From: Bacteroidales bacterium H4 | Lineage (GTDB): Bacteria > Bacteroidota > Bacteroidia > Bacteroidales > Muribaculaceae | Direction: 5' to 3' | DNA length: 62,821 bases | NCBI GenBank assembly: GCA_001701165.1 | Contig: DAAP01000036.1 | Location: 1 to 62,821 of the forward strand | Shown: one piece after another, positions 24,821-32,905 of the stretch | How the letters are laid out: the number at the start of each line of letters is the position of its first letter | How positions within the stretch are numbered: position 1 is the first letter of the stretch | Translations under genes and position numbers: made by a program | Notes under the pieces: generated by a model | The model's input: the letters and a program-made list of their open reading frames with translations, nothing else | What the model was told of the DNA's origin: nothing | Database searches by the model: none

Positions 24821-25984
24821 ATGGCACGTATCGTACACATCAACACCGTGGCCGACACCTTTACGGGTGTCGGTAGCGTCATGGCCACATTAGCCGCATG
24901 TCAGCGGCGCCAAGGACTTGATGTCAGCATCATCGCCGGATATGAGCGCCCGGAGTACGGCACCTTTGCAGACTACGTCATGTGTGGACGCATACGACAT
25001 TCGTTTGCAGCATTGGAGGCCCGCGTACGTGCCAATGACGGCCGCCTATGCCGCCACGCCACAAGGCGTCTGACTGCCAGGCTCGACAGTCTCGGGGATG
25101 TTGCAGCGCTGCACCTGCATAATCTGCATGGGTATTATATTGATGTGCCTACGTTGATGGCCTGGGCTTGGCTGCATAAAGTGCGCACGGTAGTGACCAT
25201 GCACGACCATTGGTGGTGTACAGGGCGTTGTGCCTATATACACAGCGCATGCGGTAGTGACTGCCGCAATTGCATGTTTAGAGACTCCTATCCGGCCACA
25301 TGGCGCAGAGACGGGGGCGATACGGCGAATGAGCGCGTGCGCCGACGTGATTTCGCTCGAATCATGGTCGGGACTGTAGCACACTTCACCGCTCCTTCGC
25401 AAGGTCTCGCCAACTTGGCCTCGGAACGTCTTGGCATTTGCGTATCGGTCGTACCTAACGGAATAGACACTACAGTATTCCACCCGAACAATACCATTGG
25501 CAGCACCGGCGACACATTGCATATCGTAGCCGCAGCTGCGACTTGGACACCGCTAAAAGGCGGCGAAATGCTTCGCGCCATCGCCGAGTCCCTGCCAAGG
25601 AATTGGCGACTGACAATAGTAGGGCGAAATGCCCCGGTAAAAGCCTCGGCACGCGTACGTATCATTGACTATACAACACCTAAAGCCATGGCCTCCATAT
25701 ATCGCAGCGCTAACGTACTGCTGAGCACAGCTACAACCGAGGCTTTTGGCATGACCGTCGCCGAAGCGTTGACTTGCGGCGTCCCGGCTGTGGTCAATTC
25801 AGCAACCGTCACGTCTGAGCTCATTTCCGATGGTGTCAATGGTTTTGCCATACCCATGGACATTTCAAGCCCGAGCGATGCCATCTGTGCTTTGGAACGG
25901 GCGTCCATACTGCGCACGACACATTCGTTGACACACCTCACTGCCGATTGTATGGCTAAAGGATATAAAGCACTATATTTTTAG
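24821..25984 (+). CDS. GT4-type glycosyltransferase
   Basis: GT-B fold glycosyltransferase of 387 residues. The N-terminal part has MARIVHINTVADTFTGVGS and the family pattern LHNLHGYYID ... VTMHDHWWCTGRC, as in colanic-acid-type (WcaC-like) transferases. A cysteine-rich CGSDCRNCMF segment (near residue 150) may bind metal. The C-terminal donor-binding part shows VVPNGIDTTVFHP and EAFGMTVAEALTCGVPAV with the E..G...EA signature. Cytoplasmic, transferring a sugar to an unknown acceptor. It stands alone, far from the polysaccharide locus at 39-50 kb. Confidence 0.88.
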   Translation: MARIVHINTVADTFTGVGSVMATLAACQRRQGLDVSIIAGYERPEYGTFADYVMCGRIRHSFAALEARVRANDGRLCRHATRRLTARLDSLGDVAALHLHNLHGYYIDVPTLMAWAWLHKVRTVVTMHDHWWCTGRCAYIHSACGSDCRNCMFRDSYPATWRRDGGDTANERVRRRDFARIMVGTVAHFTAPSQGLANLASERLGICVSVVPNGIDTTVFHPNNTIGSTGDTLHIVAAAATWTPLKGGEMLRAIAESLPRNWRLTIVGRNAPVKASARVRIIDYTTPKAMASIYRSANVLLSTATTEAFGMTVAEALTCGVPAVVNSATVTSELISDGVNGFAIPMDISSPSDAICALERASILRTTHSLTHLTADCMAKGYKALYF

Positions 25985-26102
25985 ATCACAACAATGCACT
26001 ATACGTCAGCATATTAGCATATCATACGCCTATTTTGCAACAGGCTTATGCACCACACACTGAATAGGGTCGTTAATCCGATAGTTTTACCAAAAAAAAC
26101 GC

Positions 26103-26110
26103 TAACTTTG
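26103..26110 (+). promoter_or_regulatory. Candidate promoter of the iron alcohol dehydrogenase
   Basis: TAACTTTG fits TAnnTTTG and lies 21 bases before the ATG at 26132. It shows that the upstream in-frame ATG at 26048 is not used. Confidence 0.55.
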
Positions 26111-26131
26111 CACAAACCAACACTCAGCACA

Positions 26132-27301
26132 ATGAACGATTTTACATATTACGCTCCCACAGCCTACACCTTTGGCCGGGACGCAGAGAAGCAGGCCGGG
26201 ACGCTTAGTGCCCGTTATTTAGGCAATAAGGTACTCATTATCATCGGTGGCGGCAGCGTGCGTCGAAGCGGATTGCTTGACATCGTGACGGCTTCGCTCT
26301 CAGACGCCGGTGTCGCATACGGCTTTTTGGAGGGTATACGCCCCAACCCCGTAGACGGTCCTGTACGTCAAGGCATCGAAATTGTGCGCGAAGGCAAGTT
26401 CACCGGACTGCTGGCCGTAGGAGGAGGCAGCGTCATCGATACGGCCAAAGCCATTGCTTTGGGCGCACTATATGACGGCGATTTTTGGGACTTCTACTGC
26501 GGCAAAGCCAAAGCTGAGCGTGCACTCCCCGTGGGCGTAGTACTTACCATCCCGGCCGCCGGAAGCGAAGGCTCGGGCAATTCGGTAATTACTCTTGAGG
26601 CGGAAGGGCGCAAAATCTCGCTGCGCACCGACCACGTTATACGTCCGCGCTTTGCTCTACTCAATCCAAAGTGGACATTTACACTGCCACAGCAGCAGAC
26701 TGCAGCAGGAATTGCGGATATGATGGCACATATCTTCGAACGGTATTTCTCGCCGACAGAAGATGTCGAGGTGACTGATCGCGTGTCCGAAGGTGTCTTG
26801 CGTGCCATCATGGCCGAAGCGCCCAAAGTCATGGCCAATCCTAAGGATTATCAGGCACGAGCCAATATAATGTGGTGCGGAACACTGGCTCATAACGGAG
26901 TCTGCGGTTGCGGTCGCACCGAAGACTGGTCATCGCATGCCATGGAACACGAAATTTCGGCATTATATGGTGTCACCCATGGCGCCGGACTGGCCGTGGT
27001 GTTCCCGGCTTTTATGACCTATATGGCTATGCACAAGCCATGGCGCGTCACCCAAATGGCTCGCCGCGTCTTCGATGTGGACATCTGTAACGACGTAGCT
27101 GCCGCTACGGAAGGCATACGTCGGCTACGCGCCTTTTGGCGCTCGCTGGGGCTGCCGCTGACGTTTAGCGACCTGAATATAGACAATCCGGACATCGACA
27201 CGATGGTCACCAAACTGCACCAAAACAAAGGCACACTGCTCGGAACATACATGCCTTTGGACTGTAACGCCACACGCGAAATCTACCAATTGATGAAATA
27301 A
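26132..27301 (+). CDS. Iron-containing alcohol dehydrogenase (YqhD/BDH-like)
   Basis: NAD(P)H-dependent alcohol/aldehyde oxidoreductase of 389 residues. The nucleotide-binding GGGSVIDTAKAIA and the metal-binding set (DMMAHIFERYF with Asp and His, then SSHAMEHEISALYG and VTHGAGLAVVFP with two His) are complete. GTIPAAGSE-type TIPAAGSEGSGNS follows the usual order. It resembles butanol dehydrogenase / YqhD enzymes; the physiological substrate is unclear. pyrK follows 43 bases later and may be read from this promoter. Confidence 0.93.
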   Translation: MNDFTYYAPTAYTFGRDAEKQAGTLSARYLGNKVLIIIGGGSVRRSGLLDIVTASLSDAGVAYGFLEGIRPNPVDGPVRQGIEIVREGKFTGLLAVGGGSVIDTAKAIALGALYDGDFWDFYCGKAKAERALPVGVVLTIPAAGSEGSGNSVITLEAEGRKISLRTDHVIRPRFALLNPKWTFTLPQQQTAAGIADMMAHIFERYFSPTEDVEVTDRVSEGVLRAIMAEAPKVMANPKDYQARANIMWCGTLAHNGVCGCGRTEDWSSHAMEHEISALYGVTHGAGLAVVFPAFMTYMAMHKPWRVTQMARRVFDVDICNDVAAATEGIRRLRAFWRSLGLPLTFSDLNIDNPDIDTMVTKLHQNKGTLLGTYMPLDCNATREIYQLMK

Positions 27302-27344
27302 CAACTGCACTTGCACAGGCCGCAAACATCACACAAAGCACATC

Positions 27345-28133
27345 ATGCCTAAAGTTTTGAAAAATATGCGCGTGGTCGCCAATCGACAATTGTCGCCTAA
27401 GTTGTCGCTGCTGACACTCGTAACAGCTGACGGAGGGACACTGCCGGAAATCTTACCGGGACAATTTGTTCAAGTGGACATACCAGACAGCAAATCAACA
27501 TTTCTGCGCCGCCCCATTTCAATATGCGATGTCACGGGCAATGACGGTATTGTCTTGATGGTGCGCGATGCCGGGGCCGGTACACACGCGCTGTGCCAAT
27601 GCCGTCCGGACAACATTCTCAGTGTCCTGCTGCCTTTGGGCGGCGGCACCTTCCCCACCGATCTGCCAAAAGACAGCCGCGTATTGCTTGTCGGTGGGGG
27701 TGTCGGTGTAGCGCCCTTGCTGTATTATGCCAAAACACTTATTGCTAAAGGTATAAGCACCGAATTTGTCCTCGGCGGGCGGTCGATTTCAGATTTACCC
27801 ATGGCTTCGAACTATGCCACCGTAGCTCCGGTATATATCACCACAGACGACGGCTCGGCAGGAGTGAATGGTGTAGTCACCTCGCATCCGAGGTTAGCCG
27901 AAGCGGAAGGCGACACTTTTTGGGCTGTATGCGGGCCGATGCCAATGATGAAGGCTGTCGCTTCGCTCGCTCGAGGCAAAGGCATACGCTGTCTCGTATC
28001 TCTCGAAAACACGATGGCTTGTGGCGTAGGCGCCTGCCTATGCTGCGTCACGCCAGACGCCGAGGGCAACAACGTGTGCGTATGCACCGCCGGACCCGTA
28101 TTTGACTCCTCAACCTTAAAATGGAACGAATGA
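27345..28133 (+). CDS. pyrK: Dihydroorotate dehydrogenase electron-transfer subunit
   Basis: FAD/[2Fe-2S] subunit that passes electrons from dihydroorotate oxidation to NAD; 262 residues. The FAD-binding RRPISICDV and the NAD-binding GGGVGVAPLLYYA are present. The C-terminal cysteine set ACGVGACLCCVTP...CVCTAGPVF ligates the iron-sulphur cluster. The stop overlaps the pyrD start, consistent with equal production of the two subunits. Confidence 0.95.
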   Translation: MPKVLKNMRVVANRQLSPKLSLLTLVTADGGTLPEILPGQFVQVDIPDSKSTFLRRPISICDVTGNDGIVLMVRDAGAGTHALCQCRPDNILSVLLPLGGGTFPTDLPKDSRVLLVGGGVGVAPLLYYAKTLIAKGISTEFVLGGRSISDLPMASNYATVAPVYITTDDGSAGVNGVVTSHPRLAEAEGDTFWAVCGPMPMMKAVASLARGKGIRCLVSLENTMACGVGACLCCVTPDAEGNNVCVCTAGPVFDSSTLKWNE

Positions 28134-29059
28134 TGGCACTCGACAATGCTTTCACGCCCGACCTGCACACAGACATAGGCGGGCTCACACTTGCCAACCC
28201 GGTGATGACAGCCTCGGGTACTTTCGGCTATGGATTCGAGTATGCAGACATAATCGATACCTCGCGCCTTGGCGCCATCATTGTCAAAGGTACTACCATA
28301 ACCTCTCGCAACGGCAATGCCTACCCGCGTATGGCCGAAACCCCTTCGGGAATGCTGAATGCCGTAGGCTTGCAAAACAAGGGCGTGGACTTTTTTATAC
28401 AACATATTTACCCCGGTGTCCGAACTCTCAGTTCTCCGATTGTTGTAAATGTTTCGGGTGCAACCATAGATGATTACATAGTTGTCTGCCAAAAACTTGC
28501 GCCGCTGGAAGGCATCGCAGCCGTAGAAGTTAACATCTCGTGCCCCAACGTGCGTCAAGGCGGAATGGCCTTCGGTACAACATGCGAAGGTGCGGCGGCT
28601 GTCACTGCAGCCGTACGTCGCGTATGGCCAAGGACGCTCATTGTCAAGTTGTCGCCAAACGTTACGGACATCACGGAAATAGCGCGTGCCGTAGAAGCCG
28701 AAGGCGCCGACAGCGTCTCACTCACCAACACATTCTTGGGTATGGCCGTAGACGTGGAACGTCAACGCCCGGTATTATCCACCATTACCGGCGGACTCTC
28801 CGGCCCGGCAATACGGCCAATAGCGTTACGCATGGTCTGGCAAACGGCACACGCAGTCAAGATCCCTGTAATAGGCATTGGCGGTATTGACAGTGCCGAT
28901 GCCGCGCTACAGTTTATCATGGCAGGCGCCGCTGCCGTGGAGGTAGGCACTGCCAATTTCACCAACCCGGCGGCAACGATGCACATTTTGGATGGTATAA
29001 CCAAGTATCTGAGCCGCCACGGCATAGCTTCGCTTGCCGAAATTCGCGGCATCATCTAA
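28130..29059 (+). CDS. pyrD: Dihydroorotate dehydrogenase B, catalytic subunit
   Basis: Oxidises dihydroorotate to orotate in pyrimidine synthesis; class 1B because pyrK is adjacent. 309 residues from the ATG that overlaps the pyrK stop (ATGATGG); an ATG three codons upstream is also possible. The active-site cysteine C138 (EVNISCPNV) identifies class 1. FMN-binding glycines are in TASGTFGYG, NTFLGM and GIGGIDSADAALQFIMAGA. A terminator follows within 20 bases. Confidence 0.95.
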   Translation: MMALDNAFTPDLHTDIGGLTLANPVMTASGTFGYGFEYADIIDTSRLGAIIVKGTTITSRNGNAYPRMAETPSGMLNAVGLQNKGVDFFIQHIYPGVRTLSSPIVVNVSGATIDDYIVVCQKLAPLEGIAAVEVNISCPNVRQGGMAFGTTCEGAAAVTAAVRRVWPRTLIVKLSPNVTDITEIARAVEAEGADSVSLTNTFLGMAVDVERQRPVLSTITGGLSGPAIRPIALRMVWQTAHAVKIPVIGIGGIDSADAALQFIMAGAAAVEVGTANFTNPAATMHILDGITKYLSRHGIASLAEIRGII

Positions 29060-29073
29060 CCCATGCATAATAT

Positions 29074-29123
29074 AACGAGACCGCTGTCCCACCCTTAGGC
29101 ATAGGCTGCGGTCTCGTTGTGTT
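29074..29123 (+). terminator. Terminator after pyrD
   Basis: An 11-bp stem (AACGAGACCGC / GCGGTCTCGTT) with a 23-base loop, then GTGTTT. It separates pyrD from the convergent 5-formyl-THF cyclo-ligase gene. Confidence 0.65.
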
Positions 29124-29179
29124 TGACGATAGTCCTTCCCGGTACAAGAGAGAATTGCGCCAAAGGAGCGAATTTTGCG

Positions 29180-29725
29180 TCACTTACGACGAACAGTACG
29201 GCGGTCGGTAATTACGATGTCTACCGGGACATCATTGTCGTCATAGGGAACTTCGTCCATCAGTTGGAAGTCATATGCCACGCCGACCTTAACGGCACGT
29301 GTGTCGCGCAGCAACCGATCGTAATACCCTCGACCACGGCCCACGCGATTGCATTGGCGGTCGTATGCCACAGCCGGGACCACCACCAAATCTATGGTAT
29401 CCATATCTACGGTATCGACACCCTCGGGCTCTTCGATAAGAAACGCTCCGAGGCTTAGACGTGATCGATCATAAGGCAAGATTTCGAGGTCGGCACCATT
29501 GACGCGCGGCAAAAAGAAGTGCTTGCGCTCATGCCACTTATCCAAAAAAGCATGTGTGCTTATTTCGTCGGGCAACGAGTGGTACATCAATATGTTGTCT
29601 GCCATCATAAAGGCGGCCGAGGTTTCGAACCGTGCAAAGGCCCGCTCTGCGGCCTCAGCTTGCTCTGCCACTTCAAGCAATGCTTTTTGCGCCTTGACAA
29701 GGCGCCTTATGTCGCTCTTATCCAT
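29180..29725 (-). CDS. 5-formyltetrahydrofolate cyclo-ligase
   Basis: Converts 5-formyl-THF to 5,10-methenyl-THF using ATP, 181 residues. The family pattern is visible: N-terminal KSDIRR start, MYHSLPDEISTH, FFLPRVNG, and the C-terminal VVVPAVAYDRQCNRVGRGRG followed by YYDRLL, which forms the nucleotide/folate site. Third gene of a minus-strand group after dCMP deaminase and the S41 protease; 36 bases separate it from the protease. Confidence 0.94.
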   Translation of the reverse strand: MDKSDIRRLVKAQKALLEVAEQAEAAERAFARFETSAAFMMADNILMYHSLPDEISTHAFLDKWHERKHFFLPRVNGADLEILPYDRSRLSLGAFLIEEPEGVDTVDMDTIDLVVVPAVAYDRQCNRVGRGRGYYDRLLRDTRAVKVGVAYDFQLMDEVPYDDNDVPVDIVITDRRTVRRK

Positions 29726-29761
29726 ATTTCAAACTTATTTTGTACGTTGTAATATCTTTGG

Positions 29762-31378
29762 CTATTTTATAGGGAAATCGGCTTCTCCCGAATGCATCAG
29801 TTTCACTGCCTTGAGAACATTGGGGTCTTGACGTCCGGTGATGATGTAATATGCTGAGATGCCGAGTATGTCACGGGCTATGAGCGCCTGCAACTGGTTG
29901 ATGATGAGCTTGCGCGAGATATTAATATAGAACCATCGGGCCGGTACGCCGTTTTGAGCGGCATAGTAGACAAACGAACCCAAAAGGATGTCGTCCGCCG
30001 GCAGCTTGCGCAACAACTCGTCTACGTTCTTGGATTTGACGAGCATAGGACGATTGAGATCACAATACTCATAGGCAAAACGCTGCATAATACCATTTTG
30101 GAATACTTTGACAAAATATTCCGTAACGCCGGTAGTGTCGGAAGGCATGAAAATATCGGGCATGATGCCTCCACCACCGTAGACTGTGCGTCCCGTCCCG
30201 GTCTTATACATCAGCGAAGTATCAAATTTGGTTGAATCGGCAGTCTGCATCTCGCCGTTTTGCCATCTTTCGTATATCTCATACTCGTAATCCTCGTTCT
30301 GTCCGGGGCGATATTTTTTCTGTATGCACCGACCCGATGGCGTATAATATCGTTGTACTGTCAGGCGAATTTCAGAGCTGTCATTGAGCAGAATCTGACG
30401 CTGGACAAGACCTTTGCCAAAGGTACGGCGACCCAGCAGCAGTCCTCGGTCATTGTCTTGTATTGCGCCGGAGAATATCTCGGACGCGGAGGCGGATGTT
30501 TCGTCTATGAGAACTATCACACGTGCCTTTTGGAAATCTCCGTTGCCATCGGAGATGACTTTTTGGTCTTGCTCTTCGTGACGTCCGTGGGTCTGCACTA
30601 TCAGCTTACCCTCGGGCAGAAACTCATTGACCATCAGTATTGCCGGCTCCATATACCCTCCGGTATTACCTCGCAGGTCTATCACATAATCCTTGGCGCC
30701 CTTACCTCGCAATTTGTTGAGTGCATCCAAGAATTCGCCATACGTCGAACGTCCGAACTTGTTAACCTTCACAAATCCTGTAGTGCGGTCAAGCATGTAT
30801 GCAGCATCTATGGTGGTCACAGGTATATTACCTCGCTTCACCTTAAAAGTCAGAGGACGCGATGCGCCGGAGCGTACTACGCCTATGGTGACACTCGATC
30901 CTTCTTTGCCGCGCAAATAATGGAATACCGAATCATTGGTGATACCTACCGAGGCTATATTGCGACCGTTGACGCTGACAATGCGGTCACCGGCCATTAT
31001 ACCGACACGTTGTGCCGGACCACCGGAAATAATCTCGACAACGCACACCGTGTCATTGTAGATTTGGAATTGTATACCCACACCACTGAAGTATCCTTCG
31101 AGTTCGTCCGGCCCGGCATTCTTCTCTTCCAGTGAGATGTATGCCGAGTGCGGATCCAAATTGGATAATATCGACGGCAGCGATCGCTCTATAAGGCTGT
31201 CGAGATCAACACTGTCTACGTATTCACGGTTGATAATGCCAAAGAGTTCTTGCAGCTTAGCCTCTCCGGGGGTCAATGCGGCAGGCTTATTGATAAGCCA
31301 TCCCAGCCACAATCCCGCGGCAAAGGTTATGCTCAGTATCAGAGGAAACAGCAGCTTGGTTTTTTCAGATGATTTCAT
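29762..31378 (-). CDS. S41 C-terminal-processing protease
   Basis: Tail-specific serine protease of 538 residues with an N-terminal membrane anchor or uncleaved signal (about 9-28). A PDZ domain (about 85-165, GYFSGVGIQFQIYNDTVCVV...) precedes the S41 catalytic domain with the nucleophile serine in DETSASASEIFSGA and the general-base lysine in GRRTFGKGLVQ. The extra C-terminal 170 residues are usual for Bacteroidetes members. It should cleave C-termini of periplasmic proteins. Lies 165 bases downstream of the dCMP deaminase gene; the gap holds nothing obvious. Confidence 0.94.
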   Translation of the reverse strand: MKSSEKTKLLFPLILSITFAAGLWLGWLINKPAALTPGEAKLQELFGIINREYVDSVDLDSLIERSLPSILSNLDPHSAYISLEEKNAGPDELEGYFSGVGIQFQIYNDTVCVVEIISGGPAQRVGIMAGDRIVSVNGRNIASVGITNDSVFHYLRGKEGSSVTIGVVRSGASRPLTFKVKRGNIPVTTIDAAYMLDRTTGFVKVNKFGRSTYGEFLDALNKLRGKGAKDYVIDLRGNTGGYMEPAILMVNEFLPEGKLIVQTHGRHEEQDQKVISDGNGDFQKARVIVLIDETSASASEIFSGAIQDNDRGLLLGRRTFGKGLVQRQILLNDSSEIRLTVQRYYTPSGRCIQKKYRPGQNEDYEYEIYERWQNGEMQTADSTKFDTSLMYKTGTGRTVYGGGGIMPDIFMPSDTTGVTEYFVKVFQNGIMQRFAYEYCDLNRPMLVKSKNVDELLRKLPADDILLGSFVYYAAQNGVPARWFYINISRKLIINQLQALIARDILGISAYYIITGRQDPNVLKAVKLMHSGEADFPIK

Positions 31379-31543
31379 CTCCGAATTGTATATAAGTCTT
31401 GTTGGATATGCACATTAGTGCGTAAAATCTTTATTCTATATGTTGTATGTCTTTATTGTATAACTCTTGCCGACTATCGATACTTGCCGGCGTCCGTACC
31501 TAACCATTATTACGAGAGCTGTAAAACATCACTTACGACCCGG

Positions 31544-31996
31544 TCAACAGGACTGCTCGATGGACACGTGCACACATTCGATGCCTGCACGTTCCAGCAA
31601 GTCGATGCCATCGTGCAACCTGTAATTCTCGGAATAAACCACACGTCTTATTCCGGCTTGGATAATGAGTTTGGAACACTCGAGACAAGGCGACGAAGTC
31701 ACATATAGCGTCGCCCCTTCACTGGAATTATTGCTGCGCGAAACCTTAGTGATGGCGTTGGCCTCGGCATGCAGTACATAGGGTTTGGTCATTCCGGACT
31801 CGTCTTCACAAACATTCTCGAAGCCGGAGGGTGTACCGTTATATCCATCCGATATAATCATTTGATCCTTGACAATGAGGGCTCCCACCTTACGCCGACG
31901 ACAGTACGAGTTCTCGGCCCAAATGGTTGCCATTCGTAAATAACGCAAATCGGACTGGTGTTGTTTTTCGGATGTATTTTCTTTGTTATACGACAT
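31544..31996 (-). CDS. Deoxycytidylate (dCMP) deaminase family protein
   Basis: Zinc deaminase of 150 residues making dUMP for thymidylate synthesis. HAEANAITK has the zinc-binding His and the catalytic Glu; SSPCLECSKLIIQAG has the two cysteine ligands. The inserted GYNGTPSGFENVCED segment is typical for dCMP deaminases. A TACCTTTC box on the minus strand about 30 bases upstream is a weak promoter candidate. Confidence 0.93.
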   Translation of the reverse strand: MSYNKENTSEKQHQSDLRYLRMATIWAENSYCRRRKVGALIVKDQMIISDGYNGTPSGFENVCEDESGMTKPYVLHAEANAITKVSRSNNSSEGATLYVTSSPCLECSKLIIQAGIRRVVYSENYRLHDGIDLLERAGIECVHVSIEQSC

Positions 31997-32089
31997 TGTG
32001 TGTATCGTGAAAAAGGGTTAGAGGTAGAAAGGTAGCTTTTTTTTTGGATATATGTTGTCTGTTGGAACTTTACTCAATATAGTGATTTT

Positions 32090-32905
32090 TCACCTTCGCG
32101 GAGAGCCAATGCCGTAGCGAGACTTATTTAACGCGGAGACATAGTCGCATGCCGCCCGGAGTGTCTCGGGACGACCGACATCATACCAATGCGCCGAGGC
32201 TTGCACCACGTATCCACGGATGTCTCGCTGTCTGCACATGCTCACATATGCGGGAGTAATCGAAAACACTCCGTTACATGACATTTTTCGCCCATATTCG
32301 GCAAGGTCGGCAAGCACAGACGGCTGTATGACGTGTATGCCATCGAAAGACATTGGCATATCATCCGAATCCGGGACATACCCTTGCGGACGACTTTCGA
32401 TAATACGCCCGTTATCATCAGTATGTGTCCACCCGCGAAGACGAAGCGCACGCCTTTCGAAAAGCAAATGGCGTGCCGAGGAACGCGCCTGTACGGCCAT
32501 AGTAATCGATGCACCGGTACGGCAATGGCATTCGAGTATATCATGCAAGTCTATATCGCTGATTATGTCGGCATTATGCACCAGAACAGGAGCATCGCCA
32601 TCAAGATAGCGCATTGCATGTACCAATCCCCCACCCGTGTCAAGAAGCTTATCACTTTCGTCACTGATATGTATCGTGACACCCTCGGGAGCGTGCTCCG
32701 ACAAGTATTTCTCCACCTGAGAAGCAAAATGGTGGACGTTGACAGTGATGTCGTTTATGCCTATTGCGACAAAACGGTCGATAACACGCGCCAAAGCCGG
32801 ACGGCCGCAGACGTCCACCAAAGCCTTGGGATGCTCCAAGGTGAAAGGCCGCAGTCGTGTTCCCAGTCCGGCAGCAAATATCATTCCTTTGGCATATACG
32901 CTCAT
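32090..32905 (-). CDS. murU: Sugar-1-phosphate nucleotidyltransferase (MurU-like)
   Basis: Nucleotidyltransferase of 271 residues. The signature KGMIFAAGLGTRLRPFTLEH plus PKALVDV is the nucleotide-binding loop, VHNADIISDIDL has the metal-binding aspartates and VGRPETLRAA closes the domain. Taken alone, mannose-1-phosphate guanylyl- or uridylyl-transferase would fit. Its four-base overlap with a sugar kinase of the AmgK type argues for MurU, which makes UDP-MurNAc from MurNAc-1-phosphate in cell-wall recycling. The symbol rests on this context. Confidence 0.75.
   Translation of the reverse strand: MSVYAKGMIFAAGLGTRLRPFTLEHPKALVDVCGRPALARVIDRFVAIGINDITVNVHHFASQVEKYLSEHAPEGVTIHISDESDKLLDTGGGLVHAMRYLDGDAPVLVHNADIISDIDLHDILECHCRTGASITMAVQARSSARHLLFERRALRLRGWTHTDDNGRIIESRPQGYVPDSDDMPMSFDGIHVIQPSVLADLAEYGRKMSCNGVFSITPAYVSMCRQRDIRGYVVQASAHWYDVGRPETLRAACDYVSALNKSRYGIGSPRR

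Noticed and set aside
30260..31135. 291-codon open frame opposite the S41 protease
   Set aside because: The protease is intact with PDZ and catalytic motifs; the other strand has no family pattern.
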